Assembly: GCA_023386365.1 (NCBI GenBank)
Contig: JAEWJX010000085.1
Span: forward strand, 1 to 61,389
Direction of reading: 5' to 3'
Length of the DNA stretch: 61,389 nt
DNA from: Actinomycetes bacterium
Lineage (GTDB): Bacteria; Actinomycetota; Actinomycetes; Actinomycetales; Microbacteriaceae
The notes beneath the pieces were generated by a model. The model saw only the letters and a list, made by a program, of their open reading frames with translations. It made no database searches and had not been told where the DNA came from. Below are positions 10,945 to 18,347 of the stretch, piece by piece (position 1 is the first letter of the stretch; each line of letters opens with the position of its first letter). A program made the position numbers and the translations under genes.

Positions 10945-11754
10945 GTGGACATCGAACTCACCGGCCACGTCGGAATCGTCACCGGCGTCGGAAAAGGAAT
11001 CGGCCGCGAAATCGTGCTGACCCTCGCGCGCGAAGGCGTGCACACCGTCGCACTCGACGTCAACGCCGACGACCTCGCGAGCCTCGCCGACGAGCTCGCC
11101 ACCATCGGCGGAGACCACGCGCAGTACGTGTGCGACGTGCGCGACGGCGCCCGCATCCGCGAGATCGTCGCCGACGTCGACCGCCGCTTCGGCCGCATCG
11201 ACCTACTCGTCAACAACGCGGGCGTCGGCGGCGACGGCCTCGTCTCCGAACTCAGCGAAGAGACGTGGGACTTCGCCCACGACATCAACCTGAAGGGCAC
11301 GTTCCTCACCTGCCAGGCCGTGCTGCCCGTCATGAAGCGTCAGCGCCGCGGGCGGATCATCAACGCGGCATCGTTCGCCGCCATCGTCCCCATCGTGGGA
11401 TCAGCCGCCTACGCCGCTTCCAAAGCGGCCGTCGCGCAGTTCACCCGAGCGCTCGCCGGCGAGGTCGGGCCGTGGAACATCACCGCCAACTCGTACGCGC
11501 CCGGAATGGTGCCCACCACGCTCAACCACTTCGACGAGCGCCCGGATGCGGAGCAGACGCGACTGCTCGACACCCTCACCCTGCGCACCTGGGGCGAGAA
11601 AGCCGACATCGCGAACCTGGTCTGCTTCCTCGCCTCGGATCGCGCCCGCTACATTACGGGTACGTTGATCGACATCAGCGGAGGAAAGCTCGCCACCCAG
11701 GTGCCGCGGATCGCCTACGAGCACGCCGCAGCCGACGGGCTCGATCTCCTCTGA
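10945..11754 (+). CDS. SDR-family NAD(P)-dependent oxidoreductase
   Basis: Classical short-chain dehydrogenase of 269 residues. Cofactor motif TGVGKGIG is at 13-20 and NNAGVGG near 90. The catalytic Ser lies around NAASFAA, and the YAASK motif (Tyr about 154, Lys 158) is intact. The start is a GTG at 10945. It is divergent from the sugar transporter and is followed 40 bp later by the GntR regulator, so the two form a small operon. In gluconate/idonate routes an SDR of this kind (IdnO/Gno) interconverts 5-keto-D-gluconate and gluconate. That role would fit gntK and gnd here but is inference. Confidence 0.88.
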   Translation: MDIELTGHVGIVTGVGKGIGREIVLTLAREGVHTVALDVNADDLASLADELATIGGDHAQYVCDVRDGARIREIVADVDRRFGRIDLLVNNAGVGGDGLVSELSEETWDFAHDINLKGTFLTCQAVLPVMKRQRRGRIINAASFAAIVPIVGSAAYAASKAAVAQFTRALAGEVGPWNITANSYAPGMVPTTLNHFDERPDAEQTRLLDTLTLRTWGEKADIANLVCFLASDRARYITGTLIDISGGKLATQVPRIAYEHAAADGLDLL

Positions 11755-11794
11755 CCACCCGCGGCGTCCGGCCGCTCTACTGAAGGACCAGACC

Positions 11795-12538
11795 ATGGTC
11801 GACCTCGCGCCCCGCGACTACTCGAGCGCGAAGAACCGCAGCCGAATCGGCAGCGGACTGTACGCCCACGTGTTCGAAGTGCTCGGGCAGGAGATCATCA
11901 ACGGCGACCTGCCGATCGGCAGCATCATCTTCGCCGAGCAGATCTCCGAACGCTTCGGGGTGTCGCGGTCGGTGGTCCGCGAGAGCCTGCGTTCGCTCGC
12001 CTCGATGGGGCTGCTCGAATCGCGGCCCCAGGTGGGCACGCGCGTGCAGCCGCGCGAGAACTGGGACCTGCTGAACCCGCACGTCGTGCACTGGCGCGGC
12101 CAGGGCCACGACTACATGGTGCAGATGCGGGAACTGCTGGAGCTGCGCCTCGGGCTCGAACAGGTCGCCGCCCGGCTCGCCAGCCAGCGGATCACGCCCG
12201 AGAACGTGCAGGCGATGATCGCGGCCGCCGACCGCATGGACACGGCGTTCCACGACACCCACGACCTGCGGGCGTTCTTCGACGCCGACGCGCAGTTCCA
12301 CCGCATTCTGCTGGAAGGCACCGGCAACCCGGTGATCGCCCAGCTGTCGGACACCATCGGCGCGACCCTGCACGCCCGAGCCATGGACACGCGCCCCGGC
12401 ATGCACGACCTGACGCTCGCGTCGGTGCAGCACCACCGCAAGCTCGCGGAGGCGATCGCCGCCGGCGACGAAGAGGCGGCCGCCGCGGAGGCCCGCGCAC
12501 TCGTCGAGGAGACGCTGGCCGAGTTCGCGGAGCACTGA
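11795..12538 (+). CDS. GntR-family transcriptional regulator, FCD (FadR) subgroup
   Basis: 247 residues. The winged helix lies at about 22-90, with the recognition region FAEQISERFGVSRSVVRESLRS and wing LLESRPQVGTRV. The FCD ligand domain follows (about 100-240), with the metal-binding Asp/His pattern DADAQFHRILLE and two further His (SVQHHRKLAEA). FCD regulators normally sense carboxylic or sugar acids, which agrees with the surrounding enzymes. Probable controller of the divergent promoters at 10858-10886 and 14689-14745. The next gene is convergent, with a strong terminator hairpin between. Confidence 0.92.
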   Translation: MVDLAPRDYSSAKNRSRIGSGLYAHVFEVLGQEIINGDLPIGSIIFAEQISERFGVSRSVVRESLRSLASMGLLESRPQVGTRVQPRENWDLLNPHVVHWRGQGHDYMVQMRELLELRLGLEQVAARLASQRITPENVQAMIAAADRMDTAFHDTHDLRAFFDADAQFHRILLEGTGNPVIAQLSDTIGATLHARAMDTRPGMHDLTLASVQHHRKLAEAIAAGDEEAAAAEARALVEETLAEFAEH

Positions 12539-12576
12539 GCACCGAGCACTGAGCACCGAGCGCAACGGATACGAGA

Positions 12577-12610
12577 GAGCGCCCCGCGGGAACCAACCCG
12601 CGGGGCGCTC
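12577..12610. terminator. Bidirectional terminator-like hairpin
   Basis: Perfect 14-bp GC-rich stem GAGCGCCCCGCGGG (12577-12590) with its complement at 12597-12610 and loop AACCAA. It lies between the convergent GntR and alcohol dehydrogenase genes. There is no long T-tract, as is usual in high-GC actinobacteria. Confidence 0.85.
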
Positions 12611-12622
12611 GTCGTTCGTGGT

Positions 12623-13660
12623 CTAGGAGAAGACCATGACCGACTTCACGTTGCGGCCCGACTCCATCGCCTCGAACGCCTCCTCCCACCGCTCGAGCGG
12701 GTAGACACCCCCCAGCACCTTCTCGGTCTCGAGGCGGCCGGTGGAGAACATCGACAGCACCGCCTCCCAGGTGGTCCAGGTGTGCGAGAACGACCCAGCG
12801 AGGGTCACCGCCTTCGCCACCAGCGGGTCGAGGCTGAAGTTCAGCGGCTGCGGACCCCACCCGACCTTCACGATCGTGCCGTACGGGCGCACCAGGTCGA
12901 GCCCCTGCTTGAGCGCGATGCTCACACCGGTGGCGTCGATGACGACGTGCGCGCCGAGACCGTCACCGAGGCCGGCGACGAACGCGTCCGCATCCTGGGT
13001 GGTGATGTCGAGCGTGTGGTCGACGCCCAACTCCCGCGCCTTCGCGAGGCGCGCCTCGTCGATGCCGGTGCCGAGCATCACGATCGTGCCGGCCCCGCGC
13101 AGTTTCGCCATCTGGGCGGCCAGCTGGCCGATCGTGCCGGCGCCCTGGATGACGACCACGTCGCCCGGCTTGATGTCGGCGCGCTCGACGATGGCCGTGT
13201 AGGCGACCGCGAACGGCTCGGTCATCGCGGCCTGCTCGAAGCTCACGTTGTCGGGGATGCGGTGCAGCACGCGCGGCTCTGCGAGCAGCAGCTCACCGAA
13301 CGCCCCGTCGCGGATCGCGCCGTAGCCCTGACGCTCCGGGCACAGGTTGTAGCGGCCGGTGCGGCACAGCGCGCAGACGCCGCAGATCTTCGCCGCGGTC
13401 TCGCACACCACCCGGTCGCCGACCTGCCACCCGGTCACGTCATCCGCGACCGCCGCGATCACGCCCGCCGTCTCGTGCCCGAGCACGAGCGGAAGCTTGA
13501 CCTCCCAGCTCTGGCCGTTGCGCCACATGTGCACATCCGAGCCGCACACGCCGACGGCGCGGGCGGCGACGAGCACGGTGCCGGGCTCCAGCTGCGGTTC
13601 GGCCACGTCGCGGATCTCGACCGCGCCGTCCTCGAGCGCGTACTTCACGAGCGCCTTCAT
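12623..13660 (-). CDS. Zinc-dependent alcohol/polyol dehydrogenase (MDR family)
   Basis: 345 residues. Catalytic zinc ligands are in VCGSDVH and LGHETAG. The structural zinc site has four Cys in the segment CGVCALCRTGRYNLC. The NAD motif is GAGTIGQLA near 172. Family members oxidise sorbitol, L-threonine, L-idonate and related secondary alcohols. Next to a gluconokinase and SDR, an L-idonate 5-dehydrogenase (IdnD-like) role is attractive but unproven. The start ATG 13660 overlaps the end of the isomerase-like gene by 4 nt, so the two are coupled. Confidence 0.9.
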   Translation of the reverse strand: MKALVKYALEDGAVEIRDVAEPQLEPGTVLVAARAVGVCGSDVHMWRNGQSWEVKLPLVLGHETAGVIAAVADDVTGWQVGDRVVCETAAKICGVCALCRTGRYNLCPERQGYGAIRDGAFGELLLAEPRVLHRIPDNVSFEQAAMTEPFAVAYTAIVERADIKPGDVVVIQGAGTIGQLAAQMAKLRGAGTIVMLGTGIDEARLAKARELGVDHTLDITTQDADAFVAGLGDGLGAHVVIDATGVSIALKQGLDLVRPYGTIVKVGWGPQPLNFSLDPLVAKAVTLAGSFSHTWTTWEAVLSMFSTGRLETEKVLGGVYPLERWEEAFEAMESGRNVKSVMVFS

Positions 13661-14667
13661 CGGGCCGCCTCCCGTCCGGTGGCGAGGGCGTCGTCGGCGA
13701 GTTGCGGGCGCGCGAGGGTCGGCAGGCCCGCGGCGGCGCGCGCCCGTTCCTGGTTCTCGACCCGCACCGCGGTGGAGCCGCCGAAGTAGAGGTCGCGCGC
13801 CTCACGCAGGAACAGCACCGACTCGTGCATCTCCCCCATGCCGTTGACGCCGTCCTCGATGCTCACCCAGCCGTCGTATCCGGCGCCGGCGAGGGTGCGG
13901 AAGATGCGCGGGTAGTCGTTGAGGCCCTTGCCGATCACGCCGTGCTGCAGGGCCGGCGAGTAGCCGAGGGTCCCGTCGGCCTGGCGCAGGTCCTCGAGCG
14001 ACGTGCCGGGAGCGAGGAAGCGGTCGGACGCCTGCATGGTGACGACCCGGTCGAGCACCTGGTCGAGGAAGTCGGCCGAATCCATGCCGGCGGTGATCGC
14101 GTTAGACGGGTCGAACTGCACCCCGAAGTGCACGCGGTCGTCGATCGCGTCGACGATCTCGCGGAACACGTCGCCCTGCTGCGCGAACTCGACGTACGCC
14201 CAGCTGCCGTCCTTGTAGTGGTTCTCCATGCCGAGCGTGATGTCGAGCTCACGGGCCACCGGCAGCAGGCGCTCGTACGCGTCAACCACCCACGCGACAC
14301 CCTGCTCGCGCGAGACGCCGGGGTGCTTCTGGCCGGAGAGCACGCGAGTGCTCGCCCCCGCACCGCCGAGGTGGCGCGTGATGCGCATCATCTCGAGCTG
14401 ACGGTCGAACTCGGCCGCGCGCACCGCGGCATCCGGATGCGTGAAGTCGGGCGAGGTGCACAGCATCGGCATCTCGAATCCCTCGGCGGTGAGGGCGTCG
14501 CCGATGGCGTCCAGGTAGTCGTCGTCGTTCTGCCAGAACATGCCGGAGTAGAGTTCCAGGCCGTCCGCGGGGAGCGGCGCAGCCTTGGTGATCCACTCGA
14601 AGATCGTCATGCTCCGGTCGTTGCTGAGCGCATCCAGGTCCCCCTTGGGGAAGACGCTGATTCTCAT
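13657..14667 (-). CDS. Sugar phosphate isomerase/epimerase family protein (AP endonuclease 2-like TIM barrel)
   Basis: 336 residues. Features typical of the xylose isomerase-like TIM-barrel family: DGLELYSGMFW near 36, GMENHYKDG near 145 (metal-binding Glu), QFDPSNAI near 180 (Asp), and VSIEDGVNGM near 265 (Glu). The first gene of a two-gene operon with the Zn-dehydrogenase; its promoter region holds a perfect 23-bp palindrome. Family members include UlaE/hexulose-phosphate epimerases and inosose dehydratases, so an epimerase step on a keto-sugar is likely. The exact substrate is unknown. Confidence 0.82.
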   Translation of the reverse strand: MRISVFPKGDLDALSNDRSMTIFEWITKAAPLPADGLELYSGMFWQNDDDYLDAIGDALTAEGFEMPMLCTSPDFTHPDAAVRAAEFDRQLEMMRITRHLGGAGASTRVLSGQKHPGVSREQGVAWVVDAYERLLPVARELDITLGMENHYKDGSWAYVEFAQQGDVFREIVDAIDDRVHFGVQFDPSNAITAGMDSADFLDQVLDRVVTMQASDRFLAPGTSLEDLRQADGTLGYSPALQHGVIGKGLNDYPRIFRTLAGAGYDGWVSIEDGVNGMGEMHESVLFLREARDLYFGGSTAVRVENQERARAAAGLPTLARPQLADDALATGREAAR

Positions 14668-14688
14668 GGAAACCTCTTCGTTCGTCCG

Positions 14689-14711
14689 GATGTGAACGCT
14701 GCGTTCACATC
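14689..14711. promoter_or_regulatory. Perfect 23-bp palindrome, candidate operator
   Basis: Arms GATGTGAACGC and its complement around a single central T (14700). Located 22 bp before the isomerase-like start in the divergent gap. The core TGTGAACG/CGTTCACA resembles LacI/GntR-type operators. No LacI regulator is encoded in the window. Confidence 0.7.
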
Positions 14712-14713
14712 TA

Positions 14714-14745
14714 ATAAGTATTACCTATACGATCAGTTGTACACG
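14714..14745. promoter_or_regulatory. Second candidate operator/promoter block shared with 10858-10886
   Basis: ATAAGTATTA (14714-14723) is the complement of TAATACTTAT, one base different from TAATACGTAT at 10859-10868. AGTTGTACACG (14735-14745) matches AGTTGCACAAG at 10876-10886 in 9 of 11 positions. A TACGAT -10-like hexamer lies between them for the plus-strand operon. Confidence 0.45.
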
Positions 14746-14774
14746 AGACGACGACGCTCGAAAGGACTCCCCGA

Positions 14775-15812
14775 ATGCACATCGCCGCAGACCGCCTGCA
14801 GAGCTGGGTGACCCAGCTGCTCACCGCCTGGTCCTACTCCCCGGAAGACGCGGCCTACCTCGCCGACACCCTCGTCGACGCGAACCTGCGCGGCATCGAC
14901 TCGCACGGCGTCATCCGCCTCGCCGCCTACCGCAGCCGCCTCGACGCCGGCCTCGCCGACGCCACCGCCACCCCCGTCGTCAGCGGCAGCGGGGCCGCCC
15001 TCCGGGTCGACGCCAACGGCGCCGCCGGACAGATCGCCGGACGCGCCGCCGCCACCGCGGCCCGCGACGCCGCCCGCGAACACGGCATCGCCGCCGTCGC
15101 CGTGCACGCCAGCACCCACTTCGGTGCCGCCGGCTACTACGCCCGCTGGCTCGCCGGCGAAGGGCTCGTCGCCATCGTGGTGTCGAACTCGGAACCCGTC
15201 GTCGTGCCCTTCGGCGGCCGCAACGCCCTCTTCGGCACCAACCCGTTCGCCTTCGCCGCGCCCACCAGCGGTGCGCCCCTCAGCCTCGACATGGCCACCA
15301 GCACCTCCGCCATGGGCAAGGTGCTCGTCGCCCAAGCCGAAGGCCGCAGCGTGCCCGCCGACTGGGGCGTCGACGCCGACGGAACCCCCACCACCGACCC
15401 GAACGCCATCACGGCGCTGCTTCCCGCCGGCGGCCCCAAGGGCTACGCGCTCGGCTACCTCGTCGAAGTGCTCGCCGGCGTGCTCACCGGCGCCGCGATC
15501 ACCCACGGCATCGGCAACATGTACAACGACTTCAGCAAGCCGCAAGACGTCGGCCACTTCCTCATCGCGATCGACGTCAGCCGGTTCCTGCCCCGCGAGG
15601 AGTTCCTCGCCCGCATGGATGCGCTGGCCGCCGAAGCGCACGACATCCAGCCGGCGCCCGGCTTCTCCGCCGTGCTCGTGCCCGGCGAACCCGAAGAACG
15701 CACCCGCGCCGCCCGCGAAGCCGACGGCATCCCCCTGCCCGAGGCCACCCTCGCCGAACTGCGCGGCCTCAGCGCCGACGCCGGCATCGACTTCCCCGAG
15801 GTGACCGCATGA
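14775..15812 (+). CDS. Ldh-family (malate/L-lactate, YiaK-type) oxidoreductase
   Basis: 345 residues of the Ldh_2 family, which includes 2,3-diketo-L-gulonate reductase YiaK, malate/sulfolactate and ureidoglycolate dehydrogenases. Family strings are LRGIDSHGVIRL (catalytic His in SHG, residue 45), the HFGAAGYY segment, GTNPFAFAAP, DMATSTSAMGKV and the C-terminal GGPKGYALGYLVE. The start is ATG 14775. First gene of a plus-strand operon whose next gene overlaps by 4 nt (ATGA). Beside a KGPDC/HUMPS-family enzyme a YiaK-like role in keto-aldonate metabolism is plausible. Confidence 0.9.
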   Translation: MHIAADRLQSWVTQLLTAWSYSPEDAAYLADTLVDANLRGIDSHGVIRLAAYRSRLDAGLADATATPVVSGSGAALRVDANGAAGQIAGRAAATAARDAAREHGIAAVAVHASTHFGAAGYYARWLAGEGLVAIVVSNSEPVVVPFGGRNALFGTNPFAFAAPTSGAPLSLDMATSTSAMGKVLVAQAEGRSVPADWGVDADGTPTTDPNAITALLPAGGPKGYALGYLVEVLAGVLTGAAITHGIGNMYNDFSKPQDVGHFLIAIDVSRFLPREEFLARMDALAAEAHDIQPAPGFSAVLVPGEPEERTRAAREADGIPLPEATLAELRGLSADAGIDFPEVTA

Positions 15813-16750
15813 AGCTGCTGCTGCCCGACTCGGTGCCGTTCGACCTGCCCGCGATCGACGGCGTCGACTACATCGTCTACGACATCGAGCACCCGATCCC
15901 CGCCGAGCACCACGACGCCGAAGCGCTCGTGGCCTGGGGGAACTCGGATGCGCAGTTGAAGTCGGCCGCAAGCGACCTGCCCCGGCTGCGCTGGGTGCAG
16001 ACCCTCGCCGCGGGCCCCGATCAGGCGGTGAACGCCGGCTTCGCCGCCGACGCCACCATCACCTCCGGACGCTCGCTGCACAGCGCCACCGTCGCCGAGC
16101 ACGCGCTCACCCTGACGCTGGCCGCCGCACGCAACCTCCACACCCTGGTACGCGCCCAGCTCGGACACCGCTGGGCGACCGAACTCGGCGGACGTCAGCC
16201 GATCTTCGACCCCAACCGGTTCACGACCCTGCGCGGCGCGCACGTCGTCATCTGGGGCTTCGGCTCGATCGCGCAGACACTCGCACCCGTGCTCACCACG
16301 CTCGGGGCCCGCGTCACCGGCGTCGCCCGCAGCGCCGGGGAACGCGACGGCTACCCGGTGGTCGCCGAGGCCGACATCGCCGACCTGCTGCCGAGCGCCG
16401 ACGTGCTCATCATGATCCTTCCGGGCACCCCCGCCACCACCCGGATCCTCGACGCCGACACGATCGCACTGCTCCCCGGGCACGCGTGGCTCGTGAACGT
16501 GGGGCGCGGGGTGACCGTCGACGAATCCGCCCTCATCGACGCCCTCCGCGAGAACCGCCTCGGCGGCGCCGCGCTCGACGTCACCGAGATCGAACCGCTG
16601 CCCGTCGACTCCGACCTGTGGGACCTCGCCAACGTCATCATCACGCCCCACTCGGCAGGCGGGCGGCCCATCGGCGCCGACCAGCTGATCGCCGACAACA
16701 TCCGCGCCCTCCTCGCCGGACGCCCCCTCACCAACGTCGTCGCGCGCTGA
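15809..16750 (+). CDS. D-2-hydroxyacid dehydrogenase with atypical nucleotide motif
   Basis: 313 residues. The catalytic triad is recognisable: Arg in NVGRGVTVDE, Glu in TEIEPLPVDSDLW, His in TPHSAGG. The Rossmann glycine motif reads WGFGSIAQTL, with Ala where the third Gly normally stands (GxGxxA), and the first half of the substrate domain is short. It is paralogous to the enzyme at 5129; the segments GRGxTVDExALIDAL and ALDVT/VLDVT are shared. ATG 15809 overlaps the Ldh gene by 4 nt. The gene probably reduces or oxidises a keto/hydroxy acid of the island's pathway. Confidence 0.85.
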   Translation: MKLLLPDSVPFDLPAIDGVDYIVYDIEHPIPAEHHDAEALVAWGNSDAQLKSAASDLPRLRWVQTLAAGPDQAVNAGFAADATITSGRSLHSATVAEHALTLTLAAARNLHTLVRAQLGHRWATELGGRQPIFDPNRFTTLRGAHVVIWGFGSIAQTLAPVLTTLGARVTGVARSAGERDGYPVVAEADIADLLPSADVLIMILPGTPATTRILDADTIALLPGHAWLVNVGRGVTVDESALIDALRENRLGGAALDVTEIEPLPVDSDLWDLANVIITPHSAGGRPIGADQLIADNIRALLAGRPLTNVVAR

Positions 16751-16786
16751 CGCGCGGCGCCCACCATCAGAAAGCAGAGACCACCC

Positions 16787-17527
16787 GTGGCCACCTCCAT
16801 CCGTCACCTCACACGCGAGAACCTCACCCGCCCCCTCGTGCAGATCTCCCTCGACCTCACCAACAACGCCGAAGCCCTCACCACGGCCGCCGTCGCCGTC
16901 GAATCCGGCGTCGACTGGATCGAAGTCGGCACGCCCCTCGTGCTCGCCGAAGGACTCCACGCGGTGCGGGCGCTGCGCAAAGAGTTCCCCAACCACCCGA
17001 TCGTCGTCGACCTGAAGACGATGGACGGCGGCTACCTCGAAGCCGAGATGATGGGCGACGCCGGAGCCGACGCCGTCATCGTCATGGCCCGCGCCCACGA
17101 AGCCACCATTGAAGCCGTCATCGACGCCGGCGAACGCTTCGGCATGCTCGTGATGGGCGACGACCTCGCCGAAGCGGATCGGGTGGCCGCCTGCGTGCGC
17201 ATGGAACAGCTCGGCGTCGGCATGGTCATTCACCACATCGGCTACGACCACCGCAACAAGCACCCCGAACTGGGCCTCAGCCCCCTCACCGAACTGTCCG
17301 ACATCGTCGCCGCCACCACCGTGCCCGTGCAGGCCGTCGGCGGACTCACCATCGACCAGGCCGTCAGCTGCCCCGAGGCGGGTGCCCCCGTCGTCGTGTT
17401 CGGCGCGCCGCTCGCCATCGACGGCAAGACCTTCAGCCCCGCATCCGGCGACCTCGGCACGGTGCTCACCGAGGCAGCGGGCCGGGTGCACGCCGCCACC
17501 ATCAGCTACCCGACCCCGGTGCGATGA
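16787..17527 (+). CDS. HUMPS-family enzyme (3-hexulose-6-phosphate synthase / 3-keto-L-gulonate-6-phosphate decarboxylase-like)
   Basis: 246 residues of the OMPDC superfamily TIM barrel. Key motif VVDLKTMDGG at about 67-76 gives the Asp-Lys-Asp triad of HPS and UlaD. WIEVGTPLVLAEG near 46 is the HPS-like N-terminal signature. IHHIGYDHR near 152 stands where UlaD has its catalytic His/Arg pair and HPS has a His-Gly-Asp pattern. The mix prevents a firm choice between formaldehyde-fixing aldolase and decarboxylase; neighbours (Ldh, SDR, gnd) favour decarboxylation or aldol cleavage of a keto-acid phosphate to a pentulose phosphate. GTG start at 16787; 36 bp follow the previous gene. Confidence 0.82.
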   Translation: MATSIRHLTRENLTRPLVQISLDLTNNAEALTTAAVAVESGVDWIEVGTPLVLAEGLHAVRALRKEFPNHPIVVDLKTMDGGYLEAEMMGDAGADAVIVMARAHEATIEAVIDAGERFGMLVMGDDLAEADRVAACVRMEQLGVGMVIHHIGYDHRNKHPELGLSPLTELSDIVAATTVPVQAVGGLTIDQAVSCPEAGAPVVVFGAPLAIDGKTFSPASGDLGTVLTEAAGRVHAATISYPTPVR

Positions 17528-18258
17528 GCACGGGCGGGCGCGGGCCGGTGCTGTGGGTCACCGGCGCCGGAAGCGGCATGGGCCAGGCGAGCGCCGTGAT
17601 GGCCGGGGCGTCCGGCCGCCGGGTCGCCCTCAGCGGGCGCCGCGCCGACGCGCTCGCCGAGACCGCGCGACGCATCGTCGACGCGGGCGGCCCGCAGCCC
17701 CTGCAGCTTCCGTTCGACGTGCGGGATGCGGCATCCCTCGGCGAGGCTCACCGACGCATCGTCGACGAACTCGGACCCGTCGACGAACTCGTTCACGCGG
17801 CCGGCCTCAACAGCCCGCAACGCACCTGGGCCGACCAGACCATGGCCGACTTCGCCGCCGTCGTCGACACCAACCTGCTCTCCGCGGCCCGCATCGTCGA
17901 CCTCGTGCTCGACGGGATGCGCCACACCGGCAACGGCACCATCGTGCTCGTGTCGTCGGTGTCGGCCTGGCGCCTCTCCCCCGGCGCCGGCGTCGCCTAC
18001 ACCGCCAGCAAACGCGGCCTCAAAGCGCTCACCGAGACGATCAACGCCCAAGAAGGCCGCGCTGGCATCCGCGCCACGCTGCTGCTGCCCGGTGACGTCG
18101 ACAGCGAGTTCCTGCGGCTGCGCCCCGCCGTGCCCGACGACGACACCCGAGCCCGGATGCTGACCGCCGACGACATCGGCCGCACCATCCAGTTCGTGCT
18201 CGACAGCCCGCCGCGGGTCTGCATCGACGAACTCGTCGTCACCCCCACCGGATTCTGA
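17524..18258 (+). CDS. SDR-family oxidoreductase
   Basis: 244 residues. Cofactor motif TGAGSGMG at 13-20, HAAGLNSP in place of NNAG near 88, catalytic Ser in VSSVSAWR and YTASK (Tyr-X3-Lys) near 156. ATG 17524 overlaps the HUMPS-family gene by 4 nt, so the four genes from 14775 form one coupled operon. The NNAG to HAAG change is tolerated in several SDR groups. It is clearly not a copy of the SDR at 10945; the two share only general family motifs. Substrate unknown. Confidence 0.88.
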   Translation: MSTGGRGPVLWVTGAGSGMGQASAVMAGASGRRVALSGRRADALAETARRIVDAGGPQPLQLPFDVRDAASLGEAHRRIVDELGPVDELVHAAGLNSPQRTWADQTMADFAAVVDTNLLSAARIVDLVLDGMRHTGNGTIVLVSSVSAWRLSPGAGVAYTASKRGLKALTETINAQEGRAGIRATLLLPGDVDSEFLRLRPAVPDDDTRARMLTADDIGRTIQFVLDSPPRVCIDELVVTPTGF

Positions 18259-18299
18259 CCGCCGAAGTCACCCGTGCGGCGCCGTGATAGGCCACCCGC

Positions 18300-18340
18300 T
18301 AGCCTGGAACCGATCCCCCACCCCCGAAACTCCTGAGGAG
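18300..18340 (+). promoter_or_regulatory. Promoter and ribosome binding site of gnd
   Basis: TAGCCT (18300-18305) is a TANNNT -10 element; GAGGAG (18335-18340) is a ribosome binding site 7 nt before GTG 18348. It suggests gnd has its own promoter and a leader, unlike the coupled genes before it. Confidence 0.5.
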
Positions 18341-18347
18341 CACGCGC

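Noticed and set aside
12539..12560. Direct repeat GAGCAC after the GntR gene
   Set aside because: A short tandem copy (GAGCACCGAGCACTGAGCACC) around the stop codon; too short and imperfect to be functional on its own.
15455..17491. Long minus-strand frame in the sugar-acid operon
   Set aside because: Antisense to the Ldh, D-2-hydroxyacid dehydrogenase and HUMPS genes, which carry real motifs.
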